From the NCBI GenBank assembly GCA_947175245.1, contig CAMWLW010000025.1, positions 1 to 32,323 on the forward strand: 32,323 bases of DNA, read 5' to 3'. Under the pieces are notes generated by a model. It was not told the origin of the DNA. It made no database searches and worked only from the letters and a program-made list of their open reading frames with translations. The translations under genes were made by a program, and so were the position numbers. Below, piece after piece: positions 15,954 to 23,032 of this stretch. Each line of letters opens with the position of its first letter. The first letter of the stretch is position 1. The DNA comes from an uncultured Bacteroidales bacterium. GTDB taxonomy: Bacteria; Bacteroidota; Bacteroidia; Bacteroidales; Muribaculaceae.

Positions 15954-16427
15954 TCAGGCACGGCCGTAGCGGCTCGGCGGCATGCCGTTGGTGGCGGCGA
16001 TATTGTCCATGTGTTTCATCAGGGCCTTGGCGAGCTGGCGTATGCGTGCCCTGTCGGCTCGGCTCAATACGTGGCCCGACGTGACGACTAAATCAACGGC
16101 GAGCTCATACATCTCCATGACCGCATCGGCGCGTTTGTCTTCGGTAATGGGGATTGGGGCCGACTGCTTATCGGTTGCTTTGGGTGATTGCGAGGGAGTG
16201 GCGGCACGGCGCGCGCGGCGCTTTTTTGAGTTGAGGACGCGGCGCTTGAGTCGCTTGACAAAGTCAACGAGCAGGGCGGGTGCGTCGGCGGGGAGCTGGT
16301 AGCGCTCGATGGCATCGTCATCGCTGCCGATGAGTTGCTGACAGGTTGTGAGCACGTAAATCTGGGTGTCGGGTGACAGCGAGAGGATGTCAGTGAAGAA
16401 CGTGGAGGGGATTGTGCAATTTTTCAT
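15954..16427 (-). CDS. Hypothetical protein, basic centre
   Basis: 157 aa, not recognised. Residues 1-60 are mixed and may be folded. A strongly basic, probably disordered linker lies at about 58-85 (VKRLKRRVLNSKKRRARRAA, then Ser/Pro/Lys-rich). The C-terminal half (95-145) is predicted by eye to be two helices (DKRADAVMEMYELAVDLVV and ADRARIRQLAKALMKHM). No signal peptide or membrane segment, so cytoplasmic. The basic linker could bind nucleic acid, but nothing proves that. Supported as a real gene by an exact TAnnTTTG promoter and by lack of a competing frame. Confidence 0.7.
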   Translation of the reverse strand: MKNCTIPSTFFTDILSLSPDTQIYVLTTCQQLIGSDDDAIERYQLPADAPALLVDFVKRLKRRVLNSKKRRARRAATPSQSPKATDKQSAPIPITEDKRADAVMEMYELAVDLVVTSGHVLSRADRARIRQLAKALMKHMDNIAATNGMPPSRYGRA

Positions 16428-16437
16428 AATAATTATT

Positions 16438-16450
16438 CGGCCTGTGGCCG
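16438..16450 (-). promoter_or_regulatory. Small GC hairpin just before the 157-aa gene start
   Basis: CGGCC-TGT-GGCCG, a 5-bp GC stem with 3-nt loop, ending 10 nt before the ATG. It could hinder ribosome access or mark a binding site. Short, so chance is possible. Confidence 0.3.
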
Positions 16451-16494
16451 AGGTTTAGAGGGTTAAAAGTTCAGATGTTTATGTTTTGCTGCTG

Positions 16495-16502
16495 CAAAGA
16501 TA
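16495..16502 (-). promoter_or_regulatory. Promoter -7 element for the 157-aa gene
   Basis: TATCTTTG on the minus strand, exact TAnnTTTG, about 67 nt before the ATG. Confidence 0.55.
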
Positions 16503-16571
16503 ATACACGGTGGGGCTGAAACCATGCAAAATTCCCACGCTGCGATAAAAAAATGTGTGAGTAAGCCGGGA

Positions 16572-16607
16572 GCGGGCGCGAGCGGCCGGGGCAAAGGACG
16601 GACGGGC
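16572..16607. repeat. GC-rich dispersed intergenic element, copy 2
   Basis: Begins GCGGGCGCGAGCGGCC and contains GGCAAAGGACGGA; same orientation as the copy at 12725-12760. Here it lies between ribF and the 157-aa gene. Confidence 0.5.
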
Positions 16608-16620
16608 CTTTACGCGGCGG

Positions 16621-16636
16621 ACGCGATAAATCGCGT
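16621..16636. repeat. Perfect palindrome ACGCGAT-AA-ATCGCGT
   Basis: 7-bp arms with a 2-nt spacer, 33 nt after the ribF stop and just beyond dispersed element copy 2. It could form a hairpin at the 3' end of the ribF operon transcript, but no T-run follows on the minus strand, so it is not a classic terminator. May be part of a REP-like unit together with the neighbouring element. Confidence 0.55.
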
Positions 16637-16668
16637 GCCCTACAATAGGTCGGGGAAATCAGAATGGG

Positions 16669-17571
16669 CTATTGGCGCTGGAGGAGGGTGAGGGTGGTGG
16701 CGCGGTCGAGCTCGAGCTGACGGCGCAGGGCATCGAGGCTGTCGAAACGGCGCTCGGGGCGCAGCCGGTCACACACTTTGAGGGTGAGCATCCTGTCGTA
16801 TAGGTCGGTGTCGGCACCGATTATATGGGCCTCGATGGAGAGGGGGGCATCGGAACGGTCGACGGTGGGTCGATGGCCGATATTGACCATCGCGGGGTAT
16901 TCGCGGCCGTCGACGGCGGCAAGGCAGGCATAGACGCCGGCGGCAGGGATGAGTTTGCGCCCGTCGGCGATGTATTGATTGGCCGTCGGGAAGCCTATCG
17001 TGCGGCCGAGCTGCTTGCCGTGCACGACGGGGCCCGTCAGTTCATACCGATAACCGAGCAGGGCGTTGGCGGCCGTGATGTCGCCGTCGGCAATGAGCTG
17101 TCGGATGCGCGACGAGTTGATGGGGTTGCCGTCAGCATCGGTGAGTTCGGGAGCCTGCTGTATCTCGACGCCTGTACCATCGGCAGCCTTGACAAACTGG
17201 TCGACGGTGACAAGACGGTCGCTGCCGAAGCGGTTGTCGTAGCCAATCAGCAGCAACCCGACGCCCTCGCGGGCAAGCAGCTCAATGTATTCACGGGCCG
17301 TCATCGGGGCGACCTCGGCAAAATCACATATTGAATACTCGTCAATGCCCGACCGCCCAAGCAGGCCGATTTTCTCGGCCGCGGTGGTGAGCATGAACGG
17401 CGCACGCGAGGGGCAGAGCGTGGCAAGCGGATGGTCGGTGAAGGTATAGACGCGTGTGGCGAGGCCGCGGGCACCGGCTCGCTGCCTGAGGTCGTCGAGC
17501 AGGTAGCGATGTCCCCGGTGCACGCCGTCAAACGTACCTACCACAGCTGCATACCGACGCCGCTCGTCCAT
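16669..17571 (-). CDS. ribF: Bifunctional riboflavin kinase / FAD synthetase
   Basis: 300 aa. RibF phosphorylates riboflavin to FMN and then adenylylates FMN to FAD. The N-terminal nucleotidyltransferase domain has GTFDGVHRGH at 12-21, YDNRFG at 111-116 and SSRIR at 153-157. The C-terminal flavokinase domain has GFPTAN at 193-198 and Glu247 in SIEAHI as the likely catalytic base. Length is normal. The start ATG overlaps the stop of the HAD gene by one base (TGATG), which suggests translational coupling. Last gene of the five-gene operon. Confidence 0.95.
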   Translation of the reverse strand: MDERRRYAAVVGTFDGVHRGHRYLLDDLRQRAGARGLATRVYTFTDHPLATLCPSRAPFMLTTAAEKIGLLGRSGIDEYSICDFAEVAPMTAREYIELLAREGVGLLLIGYDNRFGSDRLVTVDQFVKAADGTGVEIQQAPELTDADGNPINSSRIRQLIADGDITAANALLGYRYELTGPVVHGKQLGRTIGFPTANQYIADGRKLIPAAGVYACLAAVDGREYPAMVNIGHRPTVDRSDAPLSIEAHIIGADTDLYDRMLTLKVCDRLRPERRFDSLDALRRQLELDRATTLTLLQRQ

Positions 17572-18185
17572 CAGTCGGGTATCTGATTCATAAATGGGTT
17601 GTCGTCGGTCACCCAGGCGGTGGCGAAACCTACAGCGGCGGCGCCGTCAAGGTTGGCGCGTGAGTCGTCATAGAAGAGCGTCTCGGCCGGGTCGATGCCA
17701 TAGCGGTCGACGGCGGCGCGGAAGATGGCGGCCTCGGGCTTGTAGGCTTTGACGTCGAACGATGTTATCACGCCGTCAAAGTAGTGGCCGATGTCGTGGC
17801 CGTCCTTGGTGAACTCGGGGAGTATGTAGCGATCCCACATCACTTTGTTGGTGTTGGAGAGCAGGTAGATGTTGAAGCCGCGGTGTTTCAGCTCCTCGAG
17901 AGCGCGGAGGCGCTCGACGGGGATGCCGGTGAGGAACTCGCAGAAGGCGGCGTCAATCTCGTCGGCAGTGACGGGGCGGTCAAAGTAGGGCAACAGCTGA
18001 CGGTGGAACTCGTCGGGCGTAATCTCGCCGCGCTCGAGGGCCAGGAAGGGGCCTTTCTGGCCATAGTCGCCGAGCAATGACTCGGGGTCGCGCATGCCGG
18101 CGGCAGCCAGGGCGCGGACGGCACGCATGCGGTCGATATTCATGATCACGCCGCCGAGGTCAAACATGAGGTTCTTTATCTTCAT
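17571..18185 (-). CDS. HAD-family phosphatase, YihX-like
   Basis: 204 aa. HAD motifs: I is FDLGGVIMNID with nucleophile Asp9, II is SNTN at 110-113, III is Lys149 in AYKPE, IV is FYDDS at 171-175. A helical cap lies between motifs I and II. The DLGGV form of motif I and the size match the YihX-type sugar-phosphate phosphatases, such as the glucose-1-phosphate phosphatase of E. coli, but the substrate cannot be read from the sequence. Its place directly before ribF, with overlapping codons, raises the option of a dephosphorylation step in flavin synthesis (a HAD enzyme removes phosphate from a riboflavin precursor in other bacteria). That is inference only. It starts 2 nt after the methyltransferase stop. 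Confidence 0.85.
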   Translation of the reverse strand: MKIKNLMFDLGGVIMNIDRMRAVRALAAAGMRDPESLLGDYGQKGPFLALERGEITPDEFHRQLLPYFDRPVTADEIDAAFCEFLTGIPVERLRALEELKHRGFNIYLLSNTNKVMWDRYILPEFTKDGHDIGHYFDGVITSFDVKAYKPEAAIFRAAVDRYGIDPAETLFYDDSRANLDGAAAVGFATAWVTDDNPFMNQIPD

Positions 18186-18187
18186 AC

Positions 18188-18826
18188 TTAATTTTTCTTT
18201 CTAATTATTGTCAGGCCGTCGCGCAACGGCAGTATCACTTTCTCAACGCGGTCATCGGCCGCCACGAGGTCGTTGAAGGCCATGATGCCGCGCGACTGAG
18301 CATCGTGATTGTGCGCGGGGTCAACGACCTTGCCGTCCCACAGGGTGTTGTCGGCGAGGATGTATCCGCCGGGGCGGACGTGAGGCAGTATCATCTCGTA
18401 ATACTCACAGTAGCAGCGCTTGTTGGCATCGATAAAGACCATATCCCAGACGATGTCGCCGAGGCCTGGCAGTATGTCGCGCGCGTCGCCGATGTGGAGC
18501 GAGATTTTTGAGCCGGCGGGCGATTGGGCAAACCGCTGAAGGATAAAATCTTCCATCTCGTCGTCAATCTCGATGGTGTGCAGCCGGGCATCGGGGCCGA
18601 GGGCCTCGGCGATAGAGAGGGCCGAGTAACCGGCATAGGTGCCGAGCTCGAGGACGTTGAGCGGCGCAATCATGTGTGTGAGCATGCCGAGGATGCGTCC
18701 CTGAAGATGGCCCGAGCACATGCGCGGATAGAGCAGGTAGACGTTGACGTCGCGGGCGAGCTGCCTGAGATGGGGCGGCTCGGGGTCGATGTGGCCGAGT
18801 ATGTACTCCTGAAGCTGCTCGTCCAT
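18188..18826 (-). CDS. SAM-dependent O-methyltransferase, TrmR / caffeoyl-CoA OMT type
   Basis: 212 aa. Class I methyltransferase with ELGTYAGYSALS at 60-71 for SAM binding, the acidic EID at 86-88, and metal ligands in FIDANK (Asp133) and ADN (Asp159, Asn160), the layout of O-methyltransferase family 3. In bacteria some members (TrmR/YrrM) methylate 5-hydroxyuridine in tRNA, and this is the likeliest role for a housekeeping-type gene in this operon; a small-molecule catechol substrate is the alternative. Third gene of the operon; 3-nt gap from aroQ. Confidence 0.85.
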   Translation of the reverse strand: MDEQLQEYILGHIDPEPPHLRQLARDVNVYLLYPRMCSGHLQGRILGMLTHMIAPLNVLELGTYAGYSALSIAEALGPDARLHTIEIDDEMEDFILQRFAQSPAGSKISLHIGDARDILPGLGDIVWDMVFIDANKRCYCEYYEMILPHVRPGGYILADNTLWDGKVVDPAHNHDAQSRGIMAFNDLVAADDRVEKVILPLRDGLTIIRKKN

Positions 18827-18829
18827 GAC

Positions 18830-19267
18830 TCAGAGTGCCGGGGGTAGCAACGAGAGAACAGCGAGGCGGTAGCTGTCAAGGCCGAAACCGGCGATGACTC
18901 CGCGGCACACGGGGCTGAGCATGCTGTGATGGCGCACGGCGTCGCGCGACCACACGTTGCTGATGTGAACCTCGACCACGGGCACGTTGATGGCGGCGAT
19001 GGCGTCGGCGATAGCGAGCGACGTGTGGGTGTAGGCTCCGGCGTTGAGCACGATGCCGGTGAGATCCTTGTCATAGCCCCACTCGTGGAGCATGTCGATG
19101 ATGTCGCCCTCGTGGTTTGACTGCATGCGGTCAATGGTCACGCCGGGCATTGACTCGGCGAGCGAGTCGATATACTCGTCGAGCGAGCGGCTGCCGTAGA
19201 CGTCGGGCTCGCGGCGCCCCACGAGATTGAGGTTGGGGCCGTTAATGATCAGTATTCTTGGTTTCAT
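18830..19267 (-). CDS. aroQ: Type II 3-dehydroquinate dehydratase
   Basis: 145 aa, normal length. Third step of the shikimate pathway, 3-dehydroquinate to 3-dehydroshikimate. Signature NGPNLNLVGRREPDVYG at 9-25 holds Arg19 and catalytic Tyr24; NAGAYTHTS at 75-83 gives Asn75 and His81; VEVHISN at 98-104 gives Glu99 and His101. The usual NPGAxTHxS reads NAGAYTHTS here (Pro to Ala), a mild change. Starts 3 nt after mrp. Confidence 0.95.
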   Translation of the reverse strand: MKPRILIINGPNLNLVGRREPDVYGSRSLDEYIDSLAESMPGVTIDRMQSNHEGDIIDMLHEWGYDKDLTGIVLNAGAYTHTSLAIADAIAAINVPVVEVHISNVWSRDAVRHHSMLSPVCRGVIAGFGLDSYRLAVLSLLPPAL

Positions 19268-19270
19268 CGC

Positions 19271-20377
19271 TTACTTGAGTTCGACTTTATGGGTGGGCGG
19301 CAGGGTGTCGTTGCGCTCGTTGACAGCATCGACGACCTCGTGGGCGAGGTGTATGAACGCGTGTGAGGCGACGGTGTCGCCGAGGGCTATAGGCGTGCCG
19401 TCGTCGCCGTGGTCACAGATGGAACCGACAATCGGAATCTGAGCCAACAGCTTGACACCGAGCTCGCGGGCAAGCTCGACACCACCCTCGCGGCCGAAGA
19501 TGTAGTAACGCTCGTCGGGGTGTTTCTCGGGGGTGAACCAGGCCATGTTCTCGACCATGCCGAGGATGGGGACGTTGACCTTGTCGCCGGTGAACATGGC
19601 GATGCCTTTGCGGGCATCGGCCAGGGCTACCTGCTGGGGGGTGCTGACGATGACAACACCGGTGATGGCGAGCGTCTGCACGAGGGTGAGGTGTATGTCG
19701 CTGGTGCCGGGAGGCATATCGATAAGGAAGTAGTCGAGCTCGCCCCAGTCGGCGTCGCTGATGAGCTGTTTGAGGGCGTTCGAGGCCATGCCGCCGCGCC
19801 ACAGCACGGGGGCGTTGCGGTCAACGAGGAAGCCTATCGACAGCACTTTGACGCCATATCGCTCGGCGGGGATGATGAGTTCACGGCCGTCGACGCGGTG
19901 CATGTACAGCTCCTCGTCTTCGAGACCGAACATCTTGGGCATTGACGGGCCGAAGATATCGGCATCGAGCAGGCCCACCTTGTAGCCCTCGCGGGCGAGA
20001 GCCACAGCCAGGTTGGAAGCGACGGTCGACTTGCCGACGCCGCCCTTGCCCGACGAGACGCCGATGATGTTCTTCACCCCTTTGAGCGGACGCTCGGCCG
20101 GCTGGGGGGCAGCCGTGCGGGTCTTGACGGCGATGTTGCCCTTGATCTGAACCTCGGGGCTGATGTAGGTGGCGATGGCGGTCTCGGCAGCCTTGACTAT
20201 GGATTTGATGAACGGGTCGGTGGGACGGTCGAAGATGAGCGAGAACGACACCTTGTCGCCGTCGATGCGTATATCGTCTTCAACCATACCGGCCTCGACA
20301 ATATTCTTGCCGCTGGCGGGATAACGCACGTTACTGAGCGCGTCGAGTATGAGTCTGGGGTAAAGTCTTTGTTCCAT
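19271..20377 (-). CDS. mrp: Mrp/ApbC-type P-loop Fe-S carrier protein, CxxC-less
   Basis: 368 aa. N-terminal MIP18/DUF59 domain (about 5-85), then a ParA/MinD-like NTPase with deviant Walker A GVSSGKGGVGKST at 106-118, DADIFGPSMP, and the Mrp-type MPPGTSDIHLTL. Mrp proteins carry and hand over Fe-S clusters. In many relatives a CxxC follows ENMxxF; here the site reads ENMAWFTPEKHPDERYYIFG near 274, with no cysteines. This appears normal for Bacteroidota but means cluster binding must differ. First gene of the operon mrp-aroQ-OMT-HAD-ribF. Confidence 0.9.
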   Translation of the reverse strand: MEQRLYPRLILDALSNVRYPASGKNIVEAGMVEDDIRIDGDKVSFSLIFDRPTDPFIKSIVKAAETAIATYISPEVQIKGNIAVKTRTAAPQPAERPLKGVKNIIGVSSGKGGVGKSTVASNLAVALAREGYKVGLLDADIFGPSMPKMFGLEDEELYMHRVDGRELIIPAERYGVKVLSIGFLVDRNAPVLWRGGMASNALKQLISDADWGELDYFLIDMPPGTSDIHLTLVQTLAITGVVIVSTPQQVALADARKGIAMFTGDKVNVPILGMVENMAWFTPEKHPDERYYIFGREGGVELARELGVKLLAQIPIVGSICDHGDDGTPIALGDTVASHAFIHLAHEVVDAVNERNDTLPPTHKVELK

Positions 20378-20404
20378 TTCTGCAATGTTGGGTCTAATAT
20401 ACCG

Positions 20405-20412
20405 CGAAGTTA
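20405..20412 (-). promoter_or_regulatory. Promoter of the mrp-ribF operon
   Basis: On the minus strand TAACTTCG, one change from TAnnTTTG, with TTTTG 19 nt upstream as -33 box. About 27 nt before the mrp ATG. It is divergent from the 20561 gene. Confidence 0.5.
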
Positions 20413-20483
20413 CTCATTTAGTCGTTAACTTCAAAATGTTAATTAAGGTTGAATTTTCCACCCGGAGCGACCTTTCATATATT

Positions 20484-20491
20484 TAATTTTG
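20484..20491 (+). promoter_or_regulatory. Promoter -7 element for the DUF3943 gene
   Basis: TAATTTTG, exact TAnnTTTG, 69 nt before the ATG. No convincing -33 box. Directly followed by a palindrome at the expected transcription start. Confidence 0.5.
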
Positions 20492-20505
20492 TTACAATAT
20501 TGTAA
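20492..20505. promoter_or_regulatory. Perfect 14-bp palindrome, possible operator
   Basis: TTACAATATTGTAA, two 7-bp arms with no spacer, right after the -7 element. A further TGTAAC half-site lies about 10 nt downstream. Place and symmetry suggest a dimeric repressor site. Confidence 0.5.
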
Positions 20506-20560
20506 TATTAATGTAACTACATAGTATTACAGCCTTTTTAACTATTTATACTATCTCACT

Positions 20561-21466
20561 ATGAAACGCACATTCATCACCCTCACACTGGTCACGCTTC
20601 TGGGCTTGCCACAGGTCAAGGCCGCAGAATTTTATGACGATATAGACGACGCAACGCGTGACGAACTCATTGACGAACAAGACTATGAGACCGACTCGAT
20701 ACACGAGACAGCCGTGACCCGCGAGGCCGCGCCGATTTTCACACCGTCGCTTAACATAAACCCGACCAAGACCGACAAGAAGAAGCTGCCGTGCATCTAT
20801 GACATGCCCTACTCTATCTCGGCCAACTACCCGAACTACCGCCGCCTGGCGGCCAACACGGGCGTGCTCATAGGCGGTGGCCTGGCTACACTCGTCATTC
20901 TCGACCTCCTGCCCGAGAACGCGACCAACTGGAACAAGAAGGAGGAAGCCGAGGTGCCGATGGCCGAACGATACTTTGACAACGTGATGAACGGGCCTCA
21001 CTGGGATGGTGACAACCCCGTGTTCAACTATGTTCTGCATCCGTACGCCGGCGCGGCATACTACATGAGCGCACGTTCGCAGGGTTTCAACATGTGGTAT
21101 TCGGCCCTCTACAGTTTTGCCGTTTCGACCGTATTCTGGGAGTATGGTGTGGAGGCGTTCATGGAGATACCGTCTTATCAGGACTTGATTATCACCCCGT
21201 TGGGCGGCTGGCTGCTGGGCGAGGCGTTCTACCGTGCCAAGCGTTACATCGTCGAGCATGACTATCACTTGCTCGGGTCTAAAGCGCTCGGATATGTGGC
21301 CGCGTTTGTCTGTGACCCGGTCAATGAGTTTCTCGGCTATTTCCGCGGCAACGACGCTCACGGCTGGAGCCAGCGCCACAATGTCGACCTGGTGTCTCAG
21401 TTCAGCCTGTCGCCCGACGGAATGGGCGGTCAGGTACCCACACTGTCGGTATCGCTGACATTCTGA
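20561..21466 (+). CDS. DUF3943-like exported membrane-associated protein
   Basis: 301 aa. Signal peptide 1-21 (VKA before AEFYDD). Then an acidic stretch (24-50) and a domain that matches DUF3943 as I know it: DNPVFNYVLHPYAGAAYY near 153-170, SARSQGFN, FWEYGVEAFMEIPS and DLIITPLGGWLLGE. The family is of unknown function and occurs in envelopes of Bacteroidota and Proteobacteria; the pattern of short hydrophobic stretches suggests membrane association, perhaps a small barrel. The stop is 7 nt from the convergent antiporter gene, with no clear terminator between. May be controlled by the palindrome at its promoter. Confidence 0.72.
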   Translation: MKRTFITLTLVTLLGLPQVKAAEFYDDIDDATRDELIDEQDYETDSIHETAVTREAAPIFTPSLNINPTKTDKKKLPCIYDMPYSISANYPNYRRLAANTGVLIGGGLATLVILDLLPENATNWNKKEEAEVPMAERYFDNVMNGPHWDGDNPVFNYVLHPYAGAAYYMSARSQGFNMWYSALYSFAVSTVFWEYGVEAFMEIPSYQDLIITPLGGWLLGEAFYRAKRYIVEHDYHLLGSKALGYVAAFVCDPVNEFLGYFRGNDAHGWSQRHNVDLVSQFSLSPDGMGGQVPTLSVSLTF

Positions 21467-21473
21467 CGGGGCG

Positions 21474-22919
21474 TCAATCGACGGCGACAAGTCCGGGCTT
21501 CATGTGCCTGATACGGTAGCCGGTCCAGGCCATTGCCAATGACATGAGCGGACTGAGAATGTTGAAGAAGCAGTAAGGCAGATAGACCAACGTCGAGACG
21601 CCCAACACCGCCGAGTGGGTCACGCCACATGAGTTCCACGGTATGAGCACCGAGGTGACCGACACCGAGTCTTCGAGCGAACGGCTGAGCAAACGGCCCT
21701 CGAGACGGTTACGGTTGTAAATCTTACGGAACAGGTTGCCGCCTATGATAATCGACAGGTACTGGTCGGCGGTACAGCTGTTGAGGAACAGGCCGCTCGC
21801 GACGGTCGACCCGACGATTGAACGCGGCCCGTTGAGCCGGCGCGTAAACGATTCGGTGATGGTGGAAAGCATGCCGGTGCCCATGAGGGCGCCGCCAAAT
21901 ATCATAGCCGAGGCCACGAGCTTGACAGTGGGCAACATTCCGGCCATACCGCCCGTAGACACAAGCGAGTCAAGCAGCTCGTGACCGGTCGATACCGACG
22001 TGTCGGTCAGCAGCACCGTCGACGCGATGGCGTGATAGGAATGTCCGTCGGCGATAAAGCGCTCCACGATGCCGGGCTGGAACAGGAACATGGCACCGAG
22101 ACCGGCAAGGGCGCTGACCACAAGGACAAGATTGGTGTTGAACCTCAAGAAAATGGCCGTGACGGTGAGCGCCGGCACCATGAGAAGCCAGGGGGTGAGA
22201 TTGAAGTTCTCGGCGAGAGCCCTCTCAATCTCAACCGCGTTGGCATCGCCGTTAAGGTCGGTGAACATGCCGGCTACCATAAAGGCGATGAGTGACAGCG
22301 TCATGGCAGGTACCGAGGTGATCATGAGATAGCGTATGTGGGTGAACAGCCTCACGCCTGTCGACGACGATGCCAGCACTGTGGTGTCGCTCAACGGCGA
22401 GACTTTGTCGCCGAAATAAGCGCCCGAGATTATCGCACCGGCAACCCAGCCGTGACCGTAGCCCATGACGGTACCTATGCCCATGAAGGCGACACCTATG
22501 GTGGCGATGGTAGTCCATGAGCTGCCCGTGAGTACCGATATTACCGAGCAGGTGGCACATGTTATAAACAGGAACATGGTGGGATTGAGCACCTTGAGGC
22601 CATAGTTAATCATCAGCGGCACGGTGCCGCTGAGCATCCATGTGGCCGACACGGCGCCGATGAGCAGCAACACGGGGAATGAGGGCAGTATCTGAGAGAA
22701 ACTTTTAAGCATGCCGGTCTTTATCGCCCTCAAGGGACGATGGTAGAAGCCCACGGCGATGAGACACGCGACCGCTGCCGAACCGAGCAACACCGTGGCG
22801 CTCCAGTCCTGCACGGCATGAGCGCCCTCGATGGCGATAAGCAGGATTAACGATGCCAGCAGCAGGATGATGGGAATCAATGCCACGGCAAGCGGCATCT
22901 TTTTACGTTTACTGTTCAA
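21474..22919 (-). CDS. nhaC: NhaC-family Na+/H+ antiporter
   Basis: 481 aa from a TTG at 22919; an ATG seven codons in (22898) would give 474 aa and may be the true start. An in-frame TAA lies just before the TTG. About 12 hydrophobic segments. Family motifs include LTGSSWTTIATIGVAFMG near 131-148 and ISGAYFGDKVSPLSDTTVLAS near 164-184. These carriers swap sodium for protons, or in relatives malate/lactate, to manage sodium and pH. Basic KRKK at the N-terminus fits a cytoplasmic start of the first helix, in favour of the longer form. Single gene; no clear promoter seen. Confidence 0.88.
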   Translation of the reverse strand: MNSKRKKMPLAVALIPIILLLASLILLIAIEGAHAVQDWSATVLLGSAAVACLIAVGFYHRPLRAIKTGMLKSFSQILPSFPVLLLIGAVSATWMLSGTVPLMINYGLKVLNPTMFLFITCATCSVISVLTGSSWTTIATIGVAFMGIGTVMGYGHGWVAGAIISGAYFGDKVSPLSDTTVLASSSTGVRLFTHIRYLMITSVPAMTLSLIAFMVAGMFTDLNGDANAVEIERALAENFNLTPWLLMVPALTVTAIFLRFNTNLVLVVSALAGLGAMFLFQPGIVERFIADGHSYHAIASTVLLTDTSVSTGHELLDSLVSTGGMAGMLPTVKLVASAMIFGGALMGTGMLSTITESFTRRLNGPRSIVGSTVASGLFLNSCTADQYLSIIIGGNLFRKIYNRNRLEGRLLSRSLEDSVSVTSVLIPWNSCGVTHSAVLGVSTLVYLPYCFFNILSPLMSLAMAWTGYRIRHMKPGLVAVD

Positions 22920-22973
22920 TATTCGTTATCGGTTTAGACTATTTACTTAATCGGTGGGTAGCTTATCCCGCAA

Positions 22974-23012
22974 TAAAAAAAGCAGGGACGCTTACTTAAT
23001 AAACATCCCTGC
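22974..23012 (-). terminator. Intrinsic terminator of the PpiD-like gene
   Basis: On the minus strand GCAGGGA (23012-23006) pairs with TCCCTGC (22988-22982), then a run of seven T. 21 nt past the stop. Confidence 0.85.
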
Positions 23013-23032
23013 CCTGATAATATTGTATCTTA

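Noticed and set aside
20546-21490. 314-codon open frame on the minus strand opposite the DUF3943 gene
   Set aside because: The plus frame has a signal peptide, promoter and recognisable family motifs; the minus frame is a shadow.
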